From contig CAJAHC010000028.1 of NCBI GenBank assembly GCA_903939355.1, positions 1 to 10,109 of the forward strand: a stretch of 10,109 bases of DNA. Direction: 5' to 3'. Each line of letters opens with the position of its first letter. The first letter of the stretch is position 1. Below are positions 1 to 8,277 of the stretch, piece by piece. The notes under the pieces are model-generated. The model worked only from the letters and a program-made list of their open reading frames with translations, made no database searches and was not told where the DNA came from. The stretch comes from an uncultured Methylococcaceae bacterium. GTDB lineage: Bacteria > Pseudomonadota > Gammaproteobacteria > Methylococcales > Methylomonadaceae. The position numbers and the translations under genes were made by a program.

Positions 1-2019
1 CACAGTCATTCCAAGATTGTGAAACCATGCAATGCCTTCTTGAACCATTGAAACTTCAAGCAAATATTTACCTGGGATGGTTGGTAGATTTATAGAAAGT
101 GGTTCAGAATAGGATTCATTGGGAGCGATTGTGCTATATAAGTCTATTCTTGAGTCCCATCCTGGCTGTTTTGAAGAATCGTTTGAAGGACTTCTTATAG
201 GAACAAATCGATATGATAAACGAATGGGGCCTTTTGTTGAGACTGTACTAAAGCTGTGCTTTGTTAAATTGGAGATTACAACATAACCAATAAATTGTTT
301 CTCAACAACACTACCTAGAATCTGTAAGTTAATATTCTTGGCAATTTCATTGGAAATCAAATCATGTGTAGTTTCTGCGTGGCTATGTTGGCATGGCTCT
401 GGGCTTATTTGTATAACATTTTTCGACATCTCATCAACAAAAGAAGCTGGAATATTACGAAACTCAGCATAGCCTAGAAGTCTAACAACATAAGAGATAC
501 AGGGATTAGGTAATCTATAACCTGGGGGCTCATTACCGGAATAACCATTAAGCGTCGGTAAGTTCAAATCTTGTGCCAATATCATGCCATCTAGTTCTGA
601 TAAGTAAAAAGGTTCATTACTTTTTTGTGTTACAAATAATACAGCACCGCTAGGTAATGTGGTTGGTAAATAACCATGGAGTTCTTTTTGACGATTATGC
701 CAATCCAGTATCGGAGTGTTGTTGGGCTTATAGAAAAGCACTTCACCAGAAAGCAGTACTATTATAAATATTGCCAAAATTACTCGCTGAAAAATATTGC
801 TTGGCGAAATCTTCAGAAACAAATTTTCAATCCCTACAGCTACCAGAATCGCAATTGGTAATAACATCACTAATACTATTCGTGAAATAGCTCGAATTGA
901 TCCAAGACCAGGTATATAAAACAACCCTTTATAAAGCGATAAGCCGCCAATGCTAATTGTCACCAAAAAAAGTAGTATTAAAGAAATAGAAACCATTCGA
1001 CCTAAGTCATAATTCAATTTTTTATACCAAATACACCAGATGCCATAAAGTGCAAAACACCAAACACCAATACCAAAAAATAGTTGGTGCTCCCATCGCA
1101 TTGGGATATCAGTAACCCATGCACCAATCCACGAACTTAAGATAGAGTTGTCAGCCAAAAGGTAACTTGATAATCTTGGCAACATACTGGAGATTTCTGG
1201 CCATGAGCGCAAAAAATCATAATCCGCCATAACAAAACGATATTTAACCAATAGAAGTAAAATACTTAAACTAGCTACTGTAAATACTGTGAAAAAATAA
1301 TACTTTGTTTTTGCAAACTCCTCATGCCAGTGCTCTTTAATGTCCGAAATAAATTCTTGCCTGTTAAAAACTAAATAAGCCGGCAAACTTCCGAGCAAAA
1401 GTAAAATAAGAAAGAGTCCAAGATAAATGGAGCAATAAAATTGCACTGCAACCCAAAATGCAACCGCTCCAAGTGAAGCGATTTTCCTTCTTGACAAAAA
1501 TAACCAAAAAGCAAGGAACGAAAGAGGAATAGCAAATCTATAATTAAGCTGAGCATGACCCTCTTGAAAAAGTACCGGTAATGCAAAAGAAAAGACAAAA
1601 CTACCTGCTGCGGCAGAAAAAGCAGAAAATCCTAAGCAGCGAAGAACATAAAAACAAGTAACAAAATTTAAAATATTACCAATAACATACCAACCTGCAA
1701 ATGCCACTTCTCTTTCAAGCCCTGTTAATCGAAGAAAAATATAACTCCAAGCAGATCCAAAGTGATTATCGCTAAATGCGAGTACATTTTCGAAGGGGAA
1801 AAAAAATGTTGGGCTCCATAAATTCTTCCAGGAACGAGTGGTCCATCCATATAAATGCTCTAATATAACACTGTTAAATCGAGCGTCACCAAGGTTGCCA
1901 GGAGTTGCGGCAAACCAATCGACTGCCTGACATGAATACCCAAATAAGCCTAATAAGAGAAAAATAACGAAAATCGTCCAATCTGAAAAATGCTTGTTGC
2001 AGCATATGTTTATATACAT
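1..2019 (-). CDS. Large integral membrane protein, GT-C glycosyltransferase-like, 3' end beyond window
   Basis: An uninterrupted frame of 673 codons runs from an ATG at 2019 to the left edge, so the C-terminus is missing. An in-frame TAA lies seven codons upstream and no other start intervenes; the ribosome site is weak (no clear GGAG). The protein begins with a short cytoplasmic tail and a first membrane helix (about residues 14-30). A conserved-looking acidic loop follows (GDARFN at 44-49, LEHLY at 53-57, SDNHFG at 84-89). About ten further hydrophobic segments extend to about residue 430, then a polar, probably periplasmic region from about 435 onward. Multi-helix proteins with an Asp in the first external loop and a C-terminal soluble part are typical of lipid-linked-sugar-dependent GT-C transferases; this assignment is inference from architecture. 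It may decorate or transfer the glycan built by the neighbouring genes. It could instead be an uncharacterised polysaccharide-locus membrane protein without transferase activity. Confidence 0.8.
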   Translation of the reverse strand, partial: MYINICCNKHFSDWTIFVIFLLLGLFGYSCQAVDWFAATPGNLGDARFNSVILEHLYGWTTRSWKNLWSPTFFFPFENVLAFSDNHFGSAWSYIFLRLTGLEREVAFAGWYVIGNILNFVTCFYVLRCLGFSAFSAAAGSFVFSFALPVLFQEGHAQLNYRFAIPLSFLAFWLFLSRRKIASLGAVAFWVAVQFYCSIYLGLFLILLLLGSLPAYLVFNRQEFISDIKEHWHEEFAKTKYYFFTVFTVASLSILLLLVKYRFVMADYDFLRSWPEISSMLPRLSSYLLADNSILSSWIGAWVTDIPMRWEHQLFFGIGVWCFALYGIWCIWYKKLNYDLGRMVSISLILLFLVTISIGGLSLYKGLFYIPGLGSIRAISRIVLVMLLPIAILVAVGIENLFLKISPSNIFQRVILAIFIIVLLSGEVLFYKPNNTPILDWHNRQKELHGYLPTTLPSGAVLFVTQKSNEPFYLSELDGMILAQDLNLPTLNGYSGNEPPGYRLPNPCISYVVRLLGYAEFRNIPASFVDEMSKNVIQISPEPCQHSHAETTHDLISNEIAKNINLQILGSVVEKQFIGYVVISNLTKHSFSTVSTKGPIRLSYRFVPIRSPSNDSSKQPGWDSRIDLYSTIAPNESYSEPLSINLPTIPGKYLLEVSMVQEGIAWFHNLGMTV

Positions 2020-2363
2020 TTCATTTAAACTAAATAGTTATTGTTTTAGTTGAACCAAGCCAGTATTACTTTTGATACATCGCTGCGTACTATACAATCT
2101 TTGGATTAGATGGACTCTTCAAGCTTTAGGTGTTGAGAATTGTTAGCAATAGGAGCTAGTTATGAATTGCAGTTGTAAAGTGCGAAATAGCAATTTGACA
2201 AAACGCGGTCAATCGGATTTCTCAGTATCTCGCATACAAAATCTATCTACGGGCAACTGATCCTCAGGGTTAAAGTAGAAATGAGCACTTATGCATCATA
2301 AAGTGTCCTATTTTACTTGACCATTACAATGTCTTCAGCAGTCAATTCAAGCGTTAAAAAACC
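2020..2363. other. 344-bp intergenic gap, no convincing gene
   Basis: This gap separates the three-module glycosyltransferase from the downstream membrane protein gene. I see no long open frame and no GC-rich hairpin followed by a T run that would make a clear terminator. On the minus strand a TTGACC hexamer (2207-2212) is followed, 17 bases on, by a poor TATTTC box (2184-2189). This is a weak promoter candidate for the membrane protein gene. A segment at about 2300-2330 (AAGTGTCC followed by TTTTACTTGACC) has the look of an insertion-sequence end, but no well-matched partner end or transposase remnant is visible. The gap is the longest among the genes here, so the membrane protein may be a separate transcription unit. 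Confidence 0.5.
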
Positions 2364-5300
2364 TTATACACTTTCCTTACTTTTCATAATTGATTTAAAT
2401 ACGTCAACGGTTGCAAGCGCACACCGTTCTGGGGTAAATAATTTAGCTCTTTCCTTTCCTAGAGCTACAAGGTCTCCATAAAACTTACTATCGCTAACCA
2501 AACGTGTTAAGGCTGTACTAATTTCCTTGATATCCGTTGGTTGTTCCAATAATAAAGAAGCACCTGTACCGATTTCTGCAAGCGATGAATTATTAGATGT
2601 TATTACTGGCGTTCCGCAGGCCATGCTTTCCACTACAGGGAAACCAAAGCCTTCATAAAATGAAGGATAGATAGTCACGAAGGCAGCAGAATAGAGTGGC
2701 GCAAGATCGCTTTGCGGCACATAGCCCAGTAATTTTACCTTGTTTGACTGTTGATTGATCAACTCATGTAAATCAGAATTCATCCACCCACCCGCTCCAA
2801 CGACTACAAGCATTTCTTCGCCTTTATATTCGGCCATTGCACGTATAGCCGAAGACAAATTCTTTCTGGGCTCTAAACTGCCTACGTACAAGAAAAAACG
2901 TTTTGGCAAATCATACTTCTGTGACACGCTGATCTTTTCTAACTCATTTCGAGGATAAAATTCACTGCCATCCACACCACAATATGCTACAGATACACGG
3001 GCAGGTTCAACCTTGTAATGAGCCATAAAATCATGCTTTGTACTTTCCGAATTAGCTACAAAATGACAGTTTGCACGAATTGCCCTTTCGAAGTTACTCT
3101 GACATAACGTGATATTTTCTTGCGTGTGAAATTGTGGATGGGTAACAAAAGTGATGTCATGAACAATCATCGCGCTCGATGTATCAATGGTTTCAGGGTG
3201 ACTGTTTGCCGTGCAATAAACCAGATCCAAACCGGATACATAATGATCATCATCTAAAAACGCAGGCAATGGCCCCCGATACAACGTAAGGCGTTTATCA
3301 CTTTTGAAATTGAAATCAAGTGTTTTCTGGTATTCAGGATGCACGAATGCTCCAAAGCCTGGCAATAGAAGATAGTCCATCGGGTTTTCTTCAGCCGACA
3401 GACTACTCAATCCTGCAAGCAAGCTTGCGGTGTAGCGACCAACTCCTGTAACCTCTGCTCCAACGGCGCGAGATACGTCGATACCAATTCTATATAACAT
3501 AGAACTCATAGGTGAACTAACGTCTGACGATGGCATTTCTTTGGATGCTCTTTCCTTCTCTATTTCCTCGAGTCGTAAACGCATCCTTTTGCCGGTCACC
3601 GGCAATGACCATTTGGTGGCCACATCTTGTGCAGCACGGAGTCCTTTTTGCTTTGCTTCCTCTGGTTGTTCATAAACATGCCGCAGCAAGTGCACCAAAT
3701 GCCTCTCATCGGGCTCAGCCCACTTAAACCCTTTATAATAAGGACATTTTGCCTCTGCATCCACCAGATTAACCTGTAAAGGGTAACTGTTTGCATCTGT
3801 CATAAAATATTGCTGGGCACTCCAGTAGCTCGCTATTACCGGCAATCCGCAAGCCATCGCTTCAAGAATTGGCATGCCCCAGCCTTCGCCCCGAGAAGGC
3901 AGGATAAAACAATCCGCCGATCGGTATAATTGCGAAATTTGATAATAAGGCACAAAGTCGTTTTCACTAAATATAATCCGTCCACCTTGAGGGTCAAGCT
4001 GAAGGGAGTCGATGATTTGCTGAGGCGATACCCCCGGATCGGAATTGGAGTATTTGCAGAGCAACACAACCGGTTCATCATGCCGAAATGCGCGGTTGAA
4101 TGCCCTTAGCAATGTTTCTGGTGCTTTGCGCTCACCCCACTCAAATATAGAGAGGAAAGTATAATCTTCACCTAGCGGGTAGCCCTTAATTTTCGGGTTG
4201 AAATAGTTGGTATCTATCAGCCCTAGGGGCATCACTCGAAGAGGAGCGGTCACTCCGCTACGGCGAAAAGTCCAGGCATTAAAAGGCGAAGGCACCCAAA
4301 CTTCATCCATCAGATTACATTGTCGCGCCCATTCGGTGGGTATCCCCGTCGTTTCGAGCATGGTGTAACCAATTCGATATTGCCCTGCTACAGACTCAAA
4401 AGCGTCTCCCTGCCCGTAAACTATATGTGGAACTGTTTTTTTTGGTTTGCGTTGTTTAATTACCTCAATACGATAAATTCCAGAATTTTGATAGCGATTC
4501 TCATCAACTGGAAATACTGATCCCGCGCCATAAAGATATTCGTATGCCACTTCAACCTGCGCATCCTCCAAGGCAATTGCCATCAATCGGCTGTGCGTTG
4601 CATAACCTAACGGACGTGAGAAAGATGAATGCCAAACCACAGCCATATCTAAGCGGTTATCAAGATATTTTTTCCATTTCCGCAGGAATATTTTCTGAGA
4701 CACTAGGAACATTTCGTTTGATTTTAGATTATTTGCGTCAGTTGAACCATGCTCCCGATGGTGGATAGTTAAGGCGCCACAATTTACCACCCGAAACCCG
4801 GCCATGATTGCCTTCAGGCAATAATCAGTATCTTCAAAGTATGAAAAATAATCTTCATCCAGAAAGCCAATAGCGCTCATTACTGCCCGTTTGATATACA
4901 CACAAGCAAAAACCACACCTTCGACATCAATATCCTGATTATACTGGTTAATATCTTTCTCACCTCCACCTAATTGCTGACCCCAATAAGTAAAATCAGG
5001 TATATAAGTGCCGGCATGTTGGAAGGTATCACCTGTGGCACGCTTTATTCGACAACCTACTACACCGATTTTCTCATCTTTATAAGCGGACTGCTGGAAT
5101 TTTTTGATCCATAGAGGATCGTGTATTTCTGTATCATTATTTAACAAGATCACATCACGATCTTGGTCAATCAATTTCAAAGCAACATTATTTCCGCCCA
5201 CAAAGCCAAGATTATCAGCGTTAAACAATGGAGTAATCCAGCTTATAGACTGCAAATACTCGACAGTACCGTCCTTACTACCGTTATCCACCACTACATA

Positions 5301-5420
5301 GTCAACATTAGCTTGATCTTTTATGCGATATAGGGACTCCAAGCAAGCTTTAGTGTATTGAATTCCGTTCCAAGTCAAGATAACAACGGTAACTGGTCTA
5401 TCAAATTTTTGTGTGTTCAT
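2364..5420 (-). CDS. Three-module glycosyltransferase (GT2 - GT4 - GT4)
   Basis: A 1018-residue cytoplasmic enzyme predicted to add several sugars to a growing surface polysaccharide. Module 1 (about 10-250) is a GT-A fold GT2 transferase of the rhamnosyltransferase type: VVVDNGSKDGT at 42-52, the metal/nucleotide site LLNND at 92-96 in place of a classic DXD, and FEDTDYC at 195-201 with HHREHGS at 220-226. Module 2 (about 258-625) is a GT-B fold GT4-like transferase with FEWGERK at 426-432 and the E-x7-E motif E512/E520. Module 3 (about 643-1015) is a second GT4 transferase with GVGRY at 659-663, VGSLEPRKN at 846-854 and E-x7-E at E923/E931. A Ser-rich linker (about 626-642) joins modules 2 and 3. 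All three active sites look intact. It starts three bases after the methyltransferase stop, with AAGG eight bases before the ATG, so the two are coupled. Sugar donors cannot be read from the sequence. Confidence 0.95.
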   Translation of the reverse strand: MNTQKFDRPVTVVILTWNGIQYTKACLESLYRIKDQANVDYVVVDNGSKDGTVEYLQSISWITPLFNADNLGFVGGNNVALKLIDQDRDVILLNNDTEIHDPLWIKKFQQSAYKDEKIGVVGCRIKRATGDTFQHAGTYIPDFTYWGQQLGGGEKDINQYNQDIDVEGVVFACVYIKRAVMSAIGFLDEDYFSYFEDTDYCLKAIMAGFRVVNCGALTIHHREHGSTDANNLKSNEMFLVSQKIFLRKWKKYLDNRLDMAVVWHSSFSRPLGYATHSRLMAIALEDAQVEVAYEYLYGAGSVFPVDENRYQNSGIYRIEVIKQRKPKKTVPHIVYGQGDAFESVAGQYRIGYTMLETTGIPTEWARQCNLMDEVWVPSPFNAWTFRRSGVTAPLRVMPLGLIDTNYFNPKIKGYPLGEDYTFLSIFEWGERKAPETLLRAFNRAFRHDEPVVLLCKYSNSDPGVSPQQIIDSLQLDPQGGRIIFSENDFVPYYQISQLYRSADCFILPSRGEGWGMPILEAMACGLPVIASYWSAQQYFMTDANSYPLQVNLVDAEAKCPYYKGFKWAEPDERHLVHLLRHVYEQPEEAKQKGLRAAQDVATKWSLPVTGKRMRLRLEEIEKERASKEMPSSDVSSPMSSMLYRIGIDVSRAVGAEVTGVGRYTASLLAGLSSLSAEENPMDYLLLPGFGAFVHPEYQKTLDFNFKSDKRLTLYRGPLPAFLDDDHYVSGLDLVYCTANSHPETIDTSSAMIVHDITFVTHPQFHTQENITLCQSNFERAIRANCHFVANSESTKHDFMAHYKVEPARVSVAYCGVDGSEFYPRNELEKISVSQKYDLPKRFFLYVGSLEPRKNLSSAIRAMAEYKGEEMLVVVGAGGWMNSDLHELINQQSNKVKLLGYVPQSDLAPLYSAAFVTIYPSFYEGFGFPVVESMACGTPVITSNNSSLAEIGTGASLLLEQPTDIKEISTALTRLVSDSKFYGDLVALGKERAKLFTPERCALATVDVFKSIMKSKESV

Positions 5421-5423
5421 CCC

Positions 5424-6944
5424 TTAAGCCTTGTAAGCTATCAATGCATAATCGCGTGGACCAAACAATAATTTATTTACAATGCTCTTTAGCTGTTCAG
5501 AGCCTTCCTTTAGCATTTCAGATTCTTCATAGGGATGTAAACGTAGGATCTCAATTGGGCCAAACCCTCTTGCTTGCATAATAAAACTCATAGGCTCAGG
5601 CGGAAGTGGGTTGAGATGAGTTGGATCGTAATAAAAATTACAAGCCCCCACAACTATATTTTCTGGATTGGGTGTCTCAAATATGGCTACGCCACCTGGT
5701 TTGAGTACTCGCAATACTTCATCAAAAAGGACTGTCAACTTTTTAAATGGGATATGTTCAATAATGTGCATTCCGGTTACCGCACCCAATGAATTACTTT
5801 TTAGCGTACGAATGTATTCAATAGCATCATCTTCTTTAGCATCTAATCCTATGTCCAGACAATGGCTAATCATGATACGGTTAAGGTCGACACCTTGAGC
5901 ATTAAGCTCATGTTCCTGCAATAATTCCAACCATTCACCTCTGCCACAGCCAACATCTAAAATAGGCGCTTTATTTGTAACAGCCATGACTGCTTGCACT
6001 ACTGGTAAATAAACAGTTGCACGCTGTTTAATATCATTTCGTGTGCCTCTAAATTTATCTTCAAAGCTTACATAAAATGCATCAAGAAGATGATCTTCTT
6101 CTGTTACCAATTTTGTAAGTTGTTCAGTAGAAAAAGGTTCTGGCAAACGTTTACGTGCTTCTTCTAACAGCATTGCAAGTCTTCGTTGTTGGTCAAGGAT
6201 ATTAATTTTTTGATCATGAATCTGACTATTGATGACTTGCATTTTGTGCTCAATTCTCGAATTGTCTGCCTTCGTCTCCAAGGCATGCGTCAAACTTATT
6301 AATGTCTCTTGGATGTGTAAAAAAGCATTTTCAATCTGGGTAGCAAGTATGTTTATTTGCTCTACCTGCTCACACTGCTGACGAAGACTGTAATTCTCAA
6401 AACTAACGCGATTATGAACGATGGTTGGTAGTCTGAGCATTGTTTTAACATGTATTAATGCACTACCCAATATCGGCAAGCGATTGGTGGTTTGTAGTAT
6501 GAAGGGTTTGAGCAACCCCTGTACTGGCACTGCGAGGGCTCTACCCTCTTTTGAATACCGCAGGCGCCCAAGGATCTCAACTTTGCTAATCTGAGCGATA
6601 TAGAGAAGGTTTAAATAATGCTCGTAGCTGTCTGCATCTGGTTCGCGGCGCAAAATACCACGATAAGCACTACGAATAAAATTCCCATCGTGGTAACCAA
6701 CAAAATCAGCTAGACTATAGCTTTCTTTATAGCCTATACAAGTTTTATTTTCAGGTATGCGGTTCAGCGCTACTAAGTTTTGGGGGCATCTTCCGTTTGA
6801 AGTAATTGAAGTTCTTGCTGTGGTCATAAATGTAGTAAATCCTGATTGCTCAGGACTTAACTGACCCTTGCCCTGTGCCACCACTTCACAGATACGCCGC
6901 ATAAGGTCTTCAACATCTATTTCTGAATGCGCATTTTCAATCAT
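5424..6944 (-). CDS. DUF4214 - coiled coil - class I SAM-dependent methyltransferase
   Basis: A 506-residue protein with three parts. Residues about 83-137 match the DUF4214 pattern (aromatic/Arg-rich helix ending in GILRREPDADSYEHYL, then SKEGR at 131-135). Residues about 184-265 are heptad-like and Gln/Glu/Leu-rich, consistent with a coiled coil. Residues about 290-505 form a Rossmann methyltransferase: motif I LDVGCGRGEWL (329-339), GVDLN (351-355), HIIEH (393-397), LKPGGVAIFETPNPEN (414-429) and DPTHLNPLPP (440-449). Such methyltransferases are common in O-antigen and capsule clusters. In the known WbdD system a methyltransferase plus coiled coil caps the chain and measures its length, although WbdD has the methyltransferase first and also a kinase. 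A capping role here is inference. The ATG at 6944 is fixed by an in-frame TAA six codons upstream; the ribosome site (AAGAGA) is modest. A 27-codon mini-ORF ends in an ATGA overlap with this start. Confidence 0.93.
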   Translation of the reverse strand: MIENAHSEIDVEDLMRRICEVVAQGKGQLSPEQSGFTTFMTTARTSITSNGRCPQNLVALNRIPENKTCIGYKESYSLADFVGYHDGNFIRSAYRGILRREPDADSYEHYLNLLYIAQISKVEILGRLRYSKEGRALAVPVQGLLKPFILQTTNRLPILGSALIHVKTMLRLPTIVHNRVSFENYSLRQQCEQVEQINILATQIENAFLHIQETLISLTHALETKADNSRIEHKMQVINSQIHDQKINILDQQRRLAMLLEEARKRLPEPFSTEQLTKLVTEEDHLLDAFYVSFEDKFRGTRNDIKQRATVYLPVVQAVMAVTNKAPILDVGCGRGEWLELLQEHELNAQGVDLNRIMISHCLDIGLDAKEDDAIEYIRTLKSNSLGAVTGMHIIEHIPFKKLTVLFDEVLRVLKPGGVAIFETPNPENIVVGACNFYYDPTHLNPLPPEPMSFIMQARGFGPIEILRLHPYEESEMLKEGSEQLKSIVNKLLFGPRDYALIAYKA

Positions 6945-7024
6945 ATTTCTCTTTGTACCTTAGATAATTTAGATAATTTAGATAATTTAGATAATTTAGA
7001 TAATTTAGATAATAACGATGGCAT
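6941..7024 (-). CDS. Possible 27-residue (Leu-Ser-Lys)n repeat mini-ORF
   Basis: Read on the minus strand from the ATG at 7024, the tandem-repeat tract translates as MPSL, then LSK repeated six times, then VQREI and a TGA. The TGA overlaps the methyltransferase ATG as ATGA, the same junction type as wzm-wzt. The start is 20 bases after the wzt stop. The repeat unit is nine bases, so gain or loss of copies keeps the frame. Against a real gene: the ribosome site is poor (TAAAAG just before the ATG), it is very short, and a 9-bp repeat leaves this frame open automatically. It could be a leader peptide that brings ribosomes to the methyltransferase start, a peptide with its own role, or simply non-coding repeat. 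It has no recognised family. Confidence 0.3.
   Translation of the reverse strand: MPSLLSKLSKLSKLSKLSKLSKVQREI
6960..7013. repeat. 9-bp tandem repeat, about six copies
   Basis: The unit TAGATAATT occurs five times exactly from 6961 to 7005, followed by a sixth copy matching 8 of 9 bases to 7013. It is pure A/T except for one G per unit and sits between wzt and the methyltransferase gene. Perfect identity between units suggests recent expansion or ongoing slippage. The tract is flanked by an 8-bp direct repeat TTTGTACC (6952-6959 and 7036-7043). There are no spacers, so it is not a CRISPR array. Confidence 0.97.
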
Positions 7025-7044
7025 CTTTTATTTAATTTGTACCA

Positions 7045-8277
7045 TTACACTGTAGAAATCATAAACTGTGCATCAAGCCAGTTACTGCCCATAAAAAAAT
7101 CACGATCAGCATTGATGACATCAAATATAAGGAGATTATCAATCCAATCATAATTATCTGTTAAATGGGTATCTGTGCTAGATAAAGAACAAGTTACCGA
7201 ATAAGAACCAGGACCCAATGTACAAGTAAAAGGCAGTTTAAAAAAAACGCTAGCACCTGACTTTACATTTTCTTGAATTTGTCGTGTATGCCAAGTATTG
7301 GTGCCCCAGACTACGTGACCTTGCTTGTCGCGGATCATATAACCCAGCACCAATTTTGGTATATCAGCCTGTATTGTGGCTTCAAGACTTAATTCTACTG
7401 CTTGCCCTACTGTTGCAACAGCCAACTCCTGACCTGTTTCTGCATCGACTAACAGAAGCGACTTAACGATGGCCTCGCCGCTACCACTTTTAGTCAGTAA
7501 CCAACCGTCTTTATCACGACGTTGCTTAACGGTCATCTTGGCATTTTCTTTGGCGGCTATCAGTGCGTTGTAATAGTCCACAACTTCATCAGGTAAGCCG
7601 TCTTTAAGCACATGACCTTGATCTAGCAAAATAACGCGGTCACACAAGGTGCGTATATCACCCATGCTATGTGTTACAAACAGAATGGAAACACCTTCGT
7701 CCCTAAACTGGCGTATACGGTCAAAACTTTTATGTTGAAAGTAACTGTCGCCAACTGAGAGCGCTTCATCGACAATCAGCAGGTCTGGTTTAAACGCGGT
7801 AGCAACGCTAAAGGCCACGCGCATTTGCATACCGCTGGAATAAGTCCGTGTAGGTTGATCAAAATAGTCACCCACTTCGGCAAATGCTTCAATCTCTGGC
7901 ATGGTGCGATCAATATCTGCTTGGCTATAGCCCATAAGACCCGCAGAATGGTAGGCATTTTGTCGCCCGGTAAGGTCGGGATTAAAGCCCATGCCCAATT
8001 CTAATATAGCCGCCACACGTCCGTCTAATTGCACCTCACCTTGGGTTGGGTAGGTAGTGCCGGTAATCAGTTTAAGCAGGGTACTTTTGCCGGCACCATT
8101 TTGACCAACTATGCCTACCGCCTCACCGGGGTTGATGGAAAAGCTTACATCCTTGAGCACCCAATGTTCTTCACGCGGTTTGATAAAAGGCAAAAACCAC
8201 GATGCCACGCGCCGTGATTCACTACCCCACTGGCGGTAGGATTTACCCAGATTTTGTATGTGCAGTTGGCCGCTCAT
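7045..8277 (-). CDS. wzt: O-antigen/polysaccharide ABC exporter ATPase with C-terminal glycan-binding domain
   Basis: A 410-residue cytoplasmic ATPase that powers export of undecaprenyl-linked polysaccharide together with Wzm. The nucleotide-binding domain (about 1-240) shows Walker A GQNGAGKST (58-66), the signature YSSGMQMR (146-153), Walker B LLIVDEAL (167-173) and the switch His203 in VTHS. Residues about 255-405 form an extra beta-rich domain with GYMIRDKQGHVVWGTNT (312-328), as in Wzt proteins that carry a carbohydrate-binding module for the finished, end-modified chain. KpsT-type capsule ATPases lack it, and the length fits the long Wzt class. The ATG overlaps the wzm stop as ATGA and is preceded by GGTGGA six bases upstream, which decides the start. 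The C-terminal domain predicts that the exported chain has a specific non-reducing-end mark; the methyltransferase encoded next is the natural candidate for making it (inference). Confidence 0.96.
   Translation of the reverse strand: MSGQLHIQNLGKSYRQWGSESRRVASWFLPFIKPREEHWVLKDVSFSINPGEAVGIVGQNGAGKSTLLKLITGTTYPTQGEVQLDGRVAAILELGMGFNPDLTGRQNAYHSAGLMGYSQADIDRTMPEIEAFAEVGDYFDQPTRTYSSGMQMRVAFSVATAFKPDLLIVDEALSVGDSYFQHKSFDRIRQFRDEGVSILFVTHSMGDIRTLCDRVILLDQGHVLKDGLPDEVVDYYNALIAAKENAKMTVKQRRDKDGWLLTKSGSGEAIVKSLLLVDAETGQELAVATVGQAVELSLEATIQADIPKLVLGYMIRDKQGHVVWGTNTWHTRQIQENVKSGASVFFKLPFTCTLGPGSYSVTCSLSSTDTHLTDNYDWIDNLLIFDVINADRDFFMGSNWLDAQFMISTV

Noticed and set aside
1371..1598. 75-codon minus-strand frame
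   Set aside because: It overlaps in another frame the continuous 673-codon membrane protein frame, which explains the region better.
2110..2325. Small transposable element with inverted ends GGACTCTT and AAGTGTCC
   Set aside because: Only seven of eight bases match in inverted orientation and nothing extends the similarity; chance is the simpler explanation.
3596..4081. Two 66-81 codon minus-strand frames inside the glycosyltransferase
   Set aside because: They are alternative-frame shadows of the second glycosyltransferase module, which has intact motifs.
6960..7013. Possible CRISPR array
   Set aside because: The copies are nine bases and adjoin directly with no spacers; it is a simple tandem repeat.
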